Origin: Fidelibacterota bacterium
GTDB lineage: Bacteria > Pseudomonadota > Alphaproteobacteria > Rhodospirillales > Rhodospirillaceae
DNA length: 64,000 nt
Assembly: GCA_947476275.1 (NCBI GenBank)
Contig: CANJPQ010000010.1
Span: 1-64,000, forward strand
Reading direction: 5' to 3'
Shown here: piece after piece, positions 37,922-45,979 of the stretch
How the letters are laid out: the number at the start of each line of letters is the position of its first letter
Position numbering within the stretch: the first letter of the stretch is position 1
Notes under the pieces: generated by a model
The model's database searches: none
What the model saw: only the letters and a program-made list of their open reading frames with translations
Told to the model about the DNA's origin: nothing
Position numbers and translations under genes: made by a program

Positions 37922-38941
37922 ATGCCGGAGACCGGCGTCATCTATGCGGCGACCAAGCTCGACCGCTACGTAGAGGAAGCATTTCTTTCGGCGCAAAGCG
38001 TCAAACGCTTTGCGCCGAATTTGTCGATCACCCTCTTCACCGATCGTCCCGCTCATCCGCTCTGCGCGCTGGGCCTGTTCGACCGCATCGAGACGATCGC
38101 CGCGGTGACCGGCTTTGACTCGGCGTGGGCGGAAGGCCAGCTCGGCCGCATCGATTGCCTGAGCCGCAGCCCCTATCGCCGCACGCTTCAACTCGACACC
38201 GATACACGCGTTCAATCGACCGACCTTGAGGCCGTATTCGACCAGTTGGGCGCGAGCGAAATTGCCATGGTCGAAGAGGCGGCGGATGTGAGCCTTTCAC
38301 GCGCCCGTACCGGACGCCGGATGTTTAATGTCGGCTTCATATTGTATCGCATGACGCCCGGGGTCGTACGGTGCCTGGACGCCTGGGCCACGCGGGTGCG
38401 CCGCAACTTCGGCTTTGCGCTACAGACGCCGCTGCCGTTCGTCGAGGAACTATCCCATGTCTCCGACGAAGATGAACGCCGGGGACTCCTGCGGATGGAC
38501 CAAGTCGCATTGATGGAAGTCCTGAGTCCGGAGCGAAACGAATTCGATCTCAGCTGCACCCAGCTCGGAAGCGCCTGGAACTATCGCGGCTCTGCGCTCG
38601 CGTATTGCCAGCCGGATCAGGTCAAGATCGCGCATTCCGACGCCTTCAAGAAGACGACCCACGCTGACATCCTCGCACTTGCCTTCGACAGCGAGGCGCG
38701 CGATCCAAAGTTGAGTGACAAGCTGTACGAATATGTCGCAAGTCGGCAGCCCCACCGCGCCGCCAAGCCGCCAAGCCGCGCGCTTTGCGCTGGTTCAAAA
38801 AGACGCCGGCACCGCCGGAGGCGTGGAGCACGACATCTCACCGCAACGCCGATCTTCACTTGCGCTACGGACAAGGCGACAAGGCGCTGCACCTTTACGG
38901 CGCTATCCTGGCCGCCAACCCCGACGACCCGTTCGCCGTGA
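37922..38941 (+). CDS. GT-A-like glycosyltransferase, 3' end frameshifted
   Basis: Residues 1-280 look like a nucleotide-sugar glycosyltransferase: VIYAATKLDRYVEEAFLSA at the N-terminus, a DxD-type metal motif in LQLDTDTRV, and FNVGFILYRM. From about residue 283 the sequence (SKRRRHRRRRGARH...) is an out-of-frame reading of the next gene. A tandem 8-bp repeat at 38761-38776 lies exactly at the switch. Removing one copy joins this gene in frame to the following TPR-oxygenase ORF, giving ...HRAAKPRALRWFKK... I read the pair as one gene broken by an 8-bp duplication. The start is ATG at 37922, 13 bp after DUF4399. Confidence 0.8.
   Translation: MPETGVIYAATKLDRYVEEAFLSAQSVKRFAPNLSITLFTDRPAHPLCALGLFDRIETIAAVTGFDSAWAEGQLGRIDCLSRSPYRRTLQLDTDTRVQSTDLEAVFDQLGASEIAMVEEAADVSLSRARTGRRMFNVGFILYRMTPGVVRCLDAWATRVRRNFGFALQTPLPFVEELSHVSDEDERRGLLRMDQVALMEVLSPERNEFDLSCTQLGSAWNYRGSALAYCQPDQVKIAHSDAFKKTTHADILALAFDSEARDPKLSDKLYEYVASRQPHRAAKPPSRALCAGSKRRRHRRRRGARHLTATPIFTCATDKATRRCTFTALSWPPTPTTRSP
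38761..38776 (+). repeat. Tandem 8-bp duplication that shifts the reading frame
   Basis: Two adjacent copies of CGCCAAGC. Eight bases are not a multiple of three. With two copies the upstream glycosyltransferase frame runs into nonsense; with one copy it continues into the TPR-oxygenase frame. Confidence 0.85.
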
Positions 38942-40011
38942 TGGGACATGCGCGTGTCGCATCACGTCTCGGGCAGGCCGACAATGCCGTGGAGCTCGCC
39001 TCGCACGCCGTAACGATGCGGCCACGATCGCCGCATATCCTGACACTGTACGGCTCCATGCTTCTCAGCGTCGGGCGCGCGCAGGAGGCGGTCTATCCAC
39101 TCGAGCAGGCGCTCCCAGCCGGGGACGCGGCCTGCGCCTACCACCTCGGCAGTGCGCGCTTCGAGTTGGAGCAGTATGACGCGGCGGCGGCGGCCTACCG
39201 CCTCGCATTGGAGCGTGATCCGGAACATGTTCTTGCCGCGCACAACCTTATGCCTGCGCTGCTCGGCACGCGGCAATATGCAGAGGCGCTGAAGGTTGCG
39301 GACACGCATCTTGCCGCACGGCCATGGAATGTTGCGGCGCTTGCCTTCAAAAGCACGGCTTTGGCCGAACTCGGCGAGACGGCACGTGAACGCGATTTGG
39401 TCGATCTCGCCCTCGTCGCGTGCGAAACGTCGGCGCCGCCCCTGGGGTATGAGTCGATTGGCGAATTCAACGCGGCCTTGATCGAAGCCATCCTCCGCGA
39501 GCCGAGCCTCACATATCAGCCTAGTCAGCATGCGACCCGCGGCGGCTGGCACAGCGGCGATCTGTCGACATCCGAAGCACCGCCGATCCGGGCTTTAAAC
39601 GAGCTCGCGATCGCGGCGGCGCGCCGCCGGATGGACGCCGTTCCTCGGGACACCGCACATCCATTTCTCAAAGCGCGTCCGCTGCGGTGGCGTTTCCACT
39701 CCTGGGCCGTCGTTATGGAAGACGGCGGCTTCCAAGTCCCGCATCTGCATGCTGCAGGGTGGCTTAGCGGCGTCTACTACGTGGAAGTCCCAGATGCCAT
39801 CAGCGTCGCCGATCCCGCGCAAGCGGGATGGCTGAGCTTTGGACGAAGCGAGCCGCGCTGGCATCGTCCTGAAACGCGCACGGTCGCGCGCCATATCTGC
39901 CCGACGCCTGGCCTGTTGGTCACGTTTCCGTCGTTCTTCTGGCACGGCACCAATCCCACCAAGGATTGCGCGCGCCGCATCAGTTTCGCTTTCGACATTC
40001 AGCCTTTCTGA
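38785..40011 (+). CDS. TPR protein with C-terminal 2OG-Fe(II) oxygenase domain (frameshifted continuation)
   Basis: 408 residues in this frame. Residues about 25-235 are TPR units (NADLHLRYGQGDKALHLYG, HILTLYGSMLLSVGRAQEA). The C-terminal part (about 275-408) matches the TPR-associated putative 2OG-Fe(II) oxygenase family: FQVPHLHAAGWLSGVYYVE, LLVTFPSFFWHGTNPT and RRISFAFDIQPF, with Fe ligands expected among these His residues. Such enzymes hydroxylate protein or small-molecule substrates. The only start is a TTG at 38785 with no ribosome-binding site, inside the glycosyltransferase, so it is better read as the C-terminal half of one bifunctional protein. Confidence 0.78.
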   Translation: MRWFKKTPAPPEAWSTTSHRNADLHLRYGQGDKALHLYGAILAANPDDPFAVMGHARVASRLGQADNAVELASHAVTMRPRSPHILTLYGSMLLSVGRAQEAVYPLEQALPAGDAACAYHLGSARFELEQYDAAAAAYRLALERDPEHVLAAHNLMPALLGTRQYAEALKVADTHLAARPWNVAALAFKSTALAELGETARERDLVDLALVACETSAPPLGYESIGEFNAALIEAILREPSLTYQPSQHATRGGWHSGDLSTSEAPPIRALNELAIAAARRRMDAVPRDTAHPFLKARPLRWRFHSWAVVMEDGGFQVPHLHAAGWLSGVYYVEVPDAISVADPAQAGWLSFGRSEPRWHRPETRTVARHICPTPGLLVTFPSFFWHGTNPTKDCARRISFAFDIQPF

Positions 40012-43000
40012 TTGGGCGCTGGCATGGCGGGCTTCGGTGCGAGGCGCAGGTTCGGCACCTTGCCCCATTTCTTAATCCAGTGCTCCGCCGCCTTTACGCG
40101 CGCGAGATAAGTCGCTTGCAAACTATCGCCCTGGTCGGCGCGACGGTCCAACTCCGCCAATATCGCGAGCGCAAGATCGGCCGAGCCGTAGAGGTCGTGG
40201 GCCATGACTGCGAGCTTCTTCAGCTGATCGATCGACATCTCGTGAAGCTTCGTAAAGTCGCGGATGTAGACCGCATCTCCCCAAAGGACCTGGTTCAATG
40301 CCCCGAAAACTTCGTCGTCGTTCATATACGGTCTGAAGTACCTGCCGCACCAATTGACCAGGGAGTGGAACGTATATCCCGCACCGCGCAGGTGCCGATC
40401 GATGTCCCCGAATAGCGGCTGATTCTCATAGAGTTCGGCAAACTCCACCTCCGTCTCGAGCATCAGGCAGCTTCGCAGGATTTTTTTGCCGACCTTGAAA
40501 GCATCCAGTTCGGCGCCTTGGATGTCGATTTTCAGATAGTCCGCATCGCTGACTTCCTGAATGTCGTCGAGGCGGCGCGTCATGACCGTAACGGTATCCC
40601 GCACCACGGTCGCCTCGGCCAGCTTCTGGAAGCGCTCCAGCAACGCCATGTTGGGCTTCAGAAGCGAACAGGTGAAGGGGCTGCTAGTGAGATAGAAGGT
40701 CGCGCGTCCGCCTTTGCCGATGAAATAAGGCAGGTAGGTATGTCCCGCGCCGAACATCATGACTAAGCGCGCATGCTCGCTCACGTTTGGCTCGAATCCG
40801 ATCATGTGCGCGTAGCCGCGTTTTATGAGTGTTTCGTAAGTCTCGGGCGATTCCACGAGATGGCTGGCGCCGATATGCACGATCTTGATTTTCGGCGTGT
40901 CCGGCAAGAGTGCCGTCATGCTGAAACCAAGCGGCGTGCGGCTGTCCAGCGTGTCGGCCTCGTCGGGCTGAGCGGCCAATGCCACGCCGGACGCATGCGC
41001 TACGATCTCATCGAACCCGCGCTCCAGGTTCCGGCAGAAGGTGTCGATCTGGAACAGGGGATAGGTCGGGATATTGCCTGCGAGACGAGTATGTATTTCC
41101 GCGAGCGCATCGGAATGCGTGGCGAGGTATATGGCGCGCGCTTCGTAGGCTGCGAGCGAGTCGCACGTCATGTCCTCCAGGCCGATCGCTCTGTTGAACG
41201 ACGTGGCGATGCGGGAGGCAAACCGGTCGCCATGCACAGTCAGCACAGGAACGCCGGCCCACAACGCGTCCAGGGCCGAGGTCGCGCCGTTGAGGGTAAT
41301 GGTGTCGAGGTAGATGCCACAGATGCGATGCCGCGCCAGGTGCTCGGCCTTGGAGGGCAACCGGGATGCGAACCGGATGCGGTCGCCGGCGATCCCTTGC
41401 GCCTTCGCCTCTTCGCGCATGGTTTCCTGGAATATCGCGTTGGAAGACGTGAGCCAGAGGTAGCTTCCGTCCACGGCCTTCAGGATACGCATCCAGGAAT
41501 CGAGGATCGGACGGTCGATCTTCTCGGGGTTGTTGAAGGCGCAAAAGATGAATCCGTCTTTGGGAAATCCCGCAGACTCTCGCGTCGGTGTCGGCGCGAT
41601 CTCGCCATAGGACGCGGGCGCGAACGTGTCTCGCAGCCGAATGACCTTTGCGCCGTATTTTGCGTCGTCCTCCGGCGGGATCACGATTGGGTCGGCAATC
41701 AGATAGTCGATGGCGGTGCTCTCGTAGCCGCCGGCGTGGCCCATCCAAAACGCTTGCAGCTGGGCGGGCCGCAGGGCGACGACCTCCATCAGACGGTGGC
41801 TCATGTAGCCGTCGAGATAGATCAGCAGATCGATCTTCTGCTCGCGGATCAGGCGCGCGACTTCGGACACCTTCGCGATTGTTTGGTGGAAGTGCTCCGC
41901 CCCTGCCATCGCCTTGTCCGTGTAGCCAGCGAATTGCTCTGGGAACACATGGAACACGTGGATTTCGTAACGCGCGCGATCATGGGCGCCGAATAAGTTC
42001 GCGGTGATGTGCCCGATCGGATGGTCGCGCAGGTTGTGGGACAGATATCCCACGCGCAGCCGCTGGCCGCGCGGCGGTGGGGAAAAGGCCGTCGCGATCG
42101 GGCCGCCGCGCAATGCCGCCCGAGCGGCAAGCTGTTTAGAAATTTCGCCGGTGATCTGGCGGTAGGCGTTGTCCGCCATCGGCCACATGATCGCGCGATA
42201 GGCAATCGTGGCGAGCGGCTCCCAGTACTCTTGTGATACGCCGCGGCGAACGATCGAGCGAACCATCGCCTTGAAGCGTTCGGACGCCGCATCGACCTTG
42301 CCCTCAGAGGTATCGAGTAGGAGTAGCCGCGCGTGGGAGAACACATCGTTCGGGTCGGTACGGACGAACCCCTCATACGCGGTTCGCGCGGCCACGAAGT
42401 CTTGTCCTTGCATCGTAAGCGCGGCCAGCGCCTTGGGTACATCCTGAAGGTCCGGTTCAACGACCAGGGCCTGCGTGTACGCCGCGCGCGCAGCTGCTTC
42501 GTTACCAGCGCGCTGAAAGACGCTGGCGAGGGCCGCGTGGCGCATGCCGGTCGGTTCGAGTTCGAGCGCGCGCCGACATTCGTACAATGCCTTGTCGATG
42601 TCGCCGCGTTGCAGGTAGCCGATACTCAGCAGGTCATGGATCTCCGGCAAATCCCGGGTCGGGATCGGCCACGCGCTGCGGGTTACGAAAGTCCGGTCGA
42701 ACTCGCCGGTGACGAGGCGTCGCAGCAGTTGGCGTCCATAGCGTATCCAATGGCCGAATGCGGCGGCGCCGGCGCGGCGAAACAGCGCGTGCGCCCGCGG
42801 CCAATCCGTAAGGCGCGCTTGGCAGACCGCCGCGTTATAGAGTCCGTCGTGGAAGGACGGGTCCAATTCCGCGGCGCGTTCGAATGCGGCCGCCGCCGTC
42901 GGCTGATGTCCGATCGCCGAGGCTGCGAGCGCCCAGTCGAATTGGATCGCCGCGTCGTTGGGGGCGAGGTCCGCCGCCTTGCCCAGCAGCCGCGCCGCTT

Positions 43001-43103
43001 CGGCAAAGTCGCCAACCGTGAACTCAAGATAAGCCTGCAGATGAATCGCCGCAGGATCCACGGGATTTTCCGTCGGCGTTTTGGAACCCAGCCGGGCGGA
43101 CAT
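39999..43103 (-). CDS. TPR-GT41-FkbM fusion: glycosyltransferase plus methyltransferase
   Basis: 1034 residues in three parts. Residues 1-330 are TPR-like repeats. Residues about 348-700 are a GT41 catalytic region (VGYLSHNLRDHPIGHI with the HPxxH pair, FWMGHAGGYESTAIDYL, FIFCAFNNPEKIDRPILDSW, TLNGATSALDALWAGVP). Residues about 738-920 are an FkbM-family SAM methyltransferase (IVHIGASH, GFEPN, DYLKIDIQGAELDAFKVG). It may add a sugar and O-methylate it, or modify two positions. The ATG at 43103 lacks a ribosome-binding site. The frame is open upstream except for one TAA, beyond which lies an 89-codon ORF. It converges with and overlaps the 2OG gene by 13 bp. Confidence 0.88.
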   Translation of the reverse strand: MSARLGSKTPTENPVDPAAIHLQAYLEFTVGDFAEAARLLGKAADLAPNDAAIQFDWALAASAIGHQPTAAAAFERAAELDPSFHDGLYNAAVCQARLTDWPRAHALFRRAGAAAFGHWIRYGRQLLRRLVTGEFDRTFVTRSAWPIPTRDLPEIHDLLSIGYLQRGDIDKALYECRRALELEPTGMRHAALASVFQRAGNEAAARAAYTQALVVEPDLQDVPKALAALTMQGQDFVAARTAYEGFVRTDPNDVFSHARLLLLDTSEGKVDAASERFKAMVRSIVRRGVSQEYWEPLATIAYRAIMWPMADNAYRQITGEISKQLAARAALRGGPIATAFSPPPRGQRLRVGYLSHNLRDHPIGHITANLFGAHDRARYEIHVFHVFPEQFAGYTDKAMAGAEHFHQTIAKVSEVARLIREQKIDLLIYLDGYMSHRLMEVVALRPAQLQAFWMGHAGGYESTAIDYLIADPIVIPPEDDAKYGAKVIRLRDTFAPASYGEIAPTPTRESAGFPKDGFIFCAFNNPEKIDRPILDSWMRILKAVDGSYLWLTSSNAIFQETMREEAKAQGIAGDRIRFASRLPSKAEHLARHRICGIYLDTITLNGATSALDALWAGVPVLTVHGDRFASRIATSFNRAIGLEDMTCDSLAAYEARAIYLATHSDALAEIHTRLAGNIPTYPLFQIDTFCRNLERGFDEIVAHASGVALAAQPDEADTLDSRTPLGFSMTALLPDTPKIKIVHIGASHLVESPETYETLIKRGYAHMIGFEPNVSEHARLVMMFGAGHTYLPYFIGKGGRATFYLTSSPFTCSLLKPNMALLERFQKLAEATVVRDTVTVMTRRLDDIQEVSDADYLKIDIQGAELDAFKVGKKILRSCLMLETEVEFAELYENQPLFGDIDRHLRGAGYTFHSLVNWCGRYFRPYMNDDEVFGALNQVLWGDAVYIRDFTKLHEMSIDQLKKLAVMAHDLYGSADLALAILAELDRRADQGDSLQATYLARVKAAEHWIKKWGKVPNLRLAPKPAMPAPNQKG

Positions 43104-43115
43104 TGGTGTGCTGCG

Positions 43116-43385
43116 TTAGCGCTGAAGGAGATGCAGTTTTGTCGTCAACTGCACCACCGCGTCCGTGCGTCCGGTCTGTTCCGCGATCTGCAGCAGAATA
43201 CCTAGCAAGTCCGGATGGTTGACGCGCTTGAGGACCCAATTTGCCAGCAGCAGGCGGCTGAAGGCCTTGAGCAGGAAGCTCGGTTGTCCTGGCGGAACGG
43301 GTGTGAGGGTGTCCGCAGTGGTGGGTTGGCCCGATCCCTCTGAAACACCGGATGCCTTCCGGGCGCGCCGCTGATGCCGGTTCAT
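43116..43385 (-). CDS. Small ORF, probable detached N-terminus of the TPR-GT41-FkbM protein
   Basis: 89 residues starting MNRHQRRARKASG, a basic opening often seen on alphaproteobacterial TPR glycosyltransferases (from memory, not searched), and ending in TPR-like helices (LLANWVLKRV, ILLQIAEQTGRTDAVVQL). It is in the same frame as the 1034-residue gene. The TAA at 43116-43118 and four sense codons separate it from the ATG at 43103. Either it is a small upstream gene coupled by reinitiation, or the TAA has split one 1128-residue protein. Confidence 0.55.
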   Translation of the reverse strand: MNRHQRRARKASGVSEGSGQPTTADTLTPVPPGQPSFLLKAFSRLLLANWVLKRVNHPDLLGILLQIAEQTGRTDAVVQLTTKLHLLQR

Positions 43386-43546
43386 ACCGATTCACGCTTT
43401 CTCGAATAAACAATTTTGCTATTCATGCGCGTAATATTCACCAGGAGTCGGTGCGATACAATGGCCCGCTCCGCAAGGCCGCAGGGGCGATTGTCACTGG
43501 GGTCCGACATCGTACTTTCACAGTTTCCGGCGTCTGGGAGCAGGGC

Positions 43547-45655
43547 GTGACCGCGTTTGCAGCCGAACTCGACCGCGCCCTTGCACTGCGCGAGTCCGGC
43601 GATACGGCCGGTGCGGCGGCGATCTATCGCACCATCCTTGCCGCAAATCCGGACGACATCTACGCGCACTATATGTTGGGCGAAGTCGCCATGGAGGCGC
43701 GCCGCTATGCCGATGCGGAACGACATTTCGCCAAGGTTTCTCAGGACCGGCCGGATATCGCGGCGGCGCACAGCCATCTCGGCACCGCGCGACTCAACCT
43801 CGGGCGGGCCGAGGAGTCTCTGACGAATTTTGAACAAGCGGCAATACGCGCGCCCGACGAACCTGAATTTCACAATAATTGGGGGACGGCGCTCCTGACC
43901 TTGAACCAGGCGGCCGCGGCGCTCCCGCATTTCGACCGCGCGCTCGCGATCAATCCGACCTACCTCGAAGCCCACTACAATCGCGGAATCGTGCTGCTGC
44001 ATATGCATCGCGGCGCTGAAGCCCTGGCGGCATTCGATCGTGTTGTCGCCGCAGCGCCGCGTTTCGCCGACGCCCACTACAACCGAAGTCTCGCGCTCAT
44101 TTCCCTGGGCAGAACGGAAGCCGGGCTCGAGGCTCTCGGACATTCTCTACAGATCAAGCCCGACAATGTCGTCGCATTGCAAATGCGCGGTGAGTTCCTC
44201 CAGACCCTGGGGCGTCATGACGAAGCCGCGGAGACCTTTGCCGCCGCCGCCGCCGCCGCCCATCGTCAGGGAAACGAAGAGAAGGCGACCGACATCTTCT
44301 GCCGCGGGTTCGGGGCGCGATTATACATCTGTGATTGGCAGAACCACGAGGCCGACACCGCGCGCTTTACGAAGATCGCAACAAGCGGTACGCATCCGGC
44401 CATTCCACTGACGTTCCTCTCCGTGCCGCGCACACCGGCGCAGGAACTTATTTGTGCTCGCACCTATGCGCGACATCGCTATCTGAGCGCGGCGCAACCG
44501 TTGTGGCACGGCGAACGCTACGATCACGACCGGATCCGCGTGGCCTATGTTTCATCAGACTTCCGGCGACATCCCGTCGGGTATCTCATGGCCGGGATCA
44601 TCGAGGCCCATGACCGCAAGCGTTTCGAGGTCATCGGTGTGTCGTTGTGGCCGGACGACAGTGACATGCGCCGTCGGTTCGAGAAGAGTTTCGACCGTAT
44701 GATCGACGTGGCTCTGCTCAGCGAGGTCGAAGCGGCGCGCCAGATCCGCGCGCTGGAAGTCGATATCCTCGTCCACCTCAACGGCTTCACCACGCCGGAT
44801 CGCGTCGGACTTATGACTTATCGGCCGGCGCCGTTGCAGGTGAACTATCTCGGGTATACGGGCACGTTGGGCGTCGATTACGTCGACTATATCCTTGCGG
44901 ACCGCTATGTGGTGCCGCCCGGGGAAGAAGCGTTCTATTGCGAGAAAGTCGTGTGGCTACCGGACTGTTACCAGGCCAATGACGGCACCGTTGCGATTGC
45001 CCCCGCCATCCCGACGCGCCGTGCCGCGGGTTTGCCCGACCACGGCATCGTGTTCTGTGCGTTCAACCGAAATCCGAAAATCACGCCCCAGGTCTTTGCC
45101 ATATGGATGCGCCTGTTGCAGCGGGTGCCCGGCAGCGTTCTGTGGTTGACCGCGGGCATTGAAGCAGGGCGGCGGAACCTGTGCAGCGCAGCCGCGCGCC
45201 ACGGCATCGCGCCGGAGCGTCTCATATTCGCCCCGACCACGGCGACGCTCTCGGAACATTTGGCGCGGCACACTTTGGCCGACGTGTTCCTCGACACGAC
45301 GCCCTATCCCGCGCACACCACCGCCAGCGACTCATTGCGATGCGGCGTTCCGGTCGTGACCGTACGTGGCAATACCTTCACCGGGCGCGTGGCCGGTAGT
45401 CTCTTGCACGCCGTGGGATTGCCGGAACTCATCGCCGAGTCGCTCGCGGACTACGAAGACCTGGCCTATCGGCTGGCAACGTCCGCAACCGCACTGTCTG
45501 AACTCAAGGCCAAGTTGCGTCACAATCTTACAACCTCCGCGCTCTTCGATACCCACCGCATGACCCGGAGCCTTGAGAAGGCCTACACAATCATGTGGGA
45601 GCGACATCGGAGCGGTGACAGTCCGGCAAGCTTCACAGTGCCGGCAGAGCATTAG
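43547..45655 (+). CDS. TPR-GT41 (SPINDLY/O-GlcNAc transferase-like) glycosyltransferase
   Basis: 702 residues. Residues about 10-265 hold TPR units (YAHYMLGEVAMEARRYADA, EFHNNWGTALLTLNQAAAA). The catalytic GT41 region has VAYVSSDFRRHPVGYLMAG, QVNYLGYTGTLGVDYVDYI, VFCAFNRNPKITPQVFAIW and DTTPYPAHTTASDSLRCGVP. In the HPxxH motif the second His is Tyr, unlike the FkbM-fused paralogue. The start is GTG at 43547 with GGGAG upstream; the ATG at 43461 is out of frame. It diverges from the FkbM-fused gene. Confidence 0.9.
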   Translation: MTAFAAELDRALALRESGDTAGAAAIYRTILAANPDDIYAHYMLGEVAMEARRYADAERHFAKVSQDRPDIAAAHSHLGTARLNLGRAEESLTNFEQAAIRAPDEPEFHNNWGTALLTLNQAAAALPHFDRALAINPTYLEAHYNRGIVLLHMHRGAEALAAFDRVVAAAPRFADAHYNRSLALISLGRTEAGLEALGHSLQIKPDNVVALQMRGEFLQTLGRHDEAAETFAAAAAAAHRQGNEEKATDIFCRGFGARLYICDWQNHEADTARFTKIATSGTHPAIPLTFLSVPRTPAQELICARTYARHRYLSAAQPLWHGERYDHDRIRVAYVSSDFRRHPVGYLMAGIIEAHDRKRFEVIGVSLWPDDSDMRRRFEKSFDRMIDVALLSEVEAARQIRALEVDILVHLNGFTTPDRVGLMTYRPAPLQVNYLGYTGTLGVDYVDYILADRYVVPPGEEAFYCEKVVWLPDCYQANDGTVAIAPAIPTRRAAGLPDHGIVFCAFNRNPKITPQVFAIWMRLLQRVPGSVLWLTAGIEAGRRNLCSAAARHGIAPERLIFAPTTATLSEHLARHTLADVFLDTTPYPAHTTASDSLRCGVPVVTVRGNTFTGRVAGSLLHAVGLPELIAESLADYEDLAYRLATSATALSELKAKLRHNLTTSALFDTHRMTRSLEKAYTIMWERHRSGDSPASFTVPAEH

Positions 45656-45871
45656 GCCAAGCCCCGCGCGGGGTGGCTGCGGGCCGTTCCCGCTTACAAA
45701 ACGCCAGGAGTGAATGGCCCCACAAGCTTGCCACTTTGGGCCGTTCCGTATAGGGTCTGACCCCAGAGGGGTGGCCACAAATGCTTGGCTGCCAATGACT
45801 ATTTTGGGGGCCGTCCGGTGATCGGTGCTTGCGAGCAAGCGCCGGACCTGACGCCGCGTGGGGCCTAGATC
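45656..45871. other. Gene-free 216-bp gap with hairpins and a direct repeat
   Basis: No ORF is convincing here. Visible structure: CCCCGCGCGGGG palindrome at 45662-45673; a direct repeat GGGCCGTTCC at 45681-45690 and 45738-45747; GGGTCTGACCCC and AGAGGGGT near 45752-45772, similar to ends of REP-associated elements; and a hairpin of about 11 bp at 45822-45845 with a GCTTG-CGAG-CAAGC core. It may be a mobile-element scar or regulatory leader of the pseudopilus genes. Confidence 0.45.
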
Positions 45872-45979
45872 ATGAGCGTGCTCTACAAAGCGCTGCAGAA
45901 GGCGGCCAAGGAAAATGAGGAGCGGCAGGCTGCTGCTCCGGCGGCATTTACGCCGAACGCTTGGCCGGCTCCGGCGTGA
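45872..45979 (+). CDS. N-terminal fragment of the pseudopilus TPR protein (frameshifted)
   Basis: 35 codons beginning MSVLYKALQKAAKENEERQ, an opening typical of GspB/MshN-like assembly proteins (MS-x-L-x-ALxKA). The frame ends at TGA 45977-45979, overlapping the next ORF. Restoring one missing base before position 45955 would join it to ERLAGSGVIRAGG..., the natural upstream part of the following ORF. I read both as one gene. Confidence 0.6.
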   Translation: MSVLYKALQKAAKENEERQAAAPAAFTPNAWPAPA

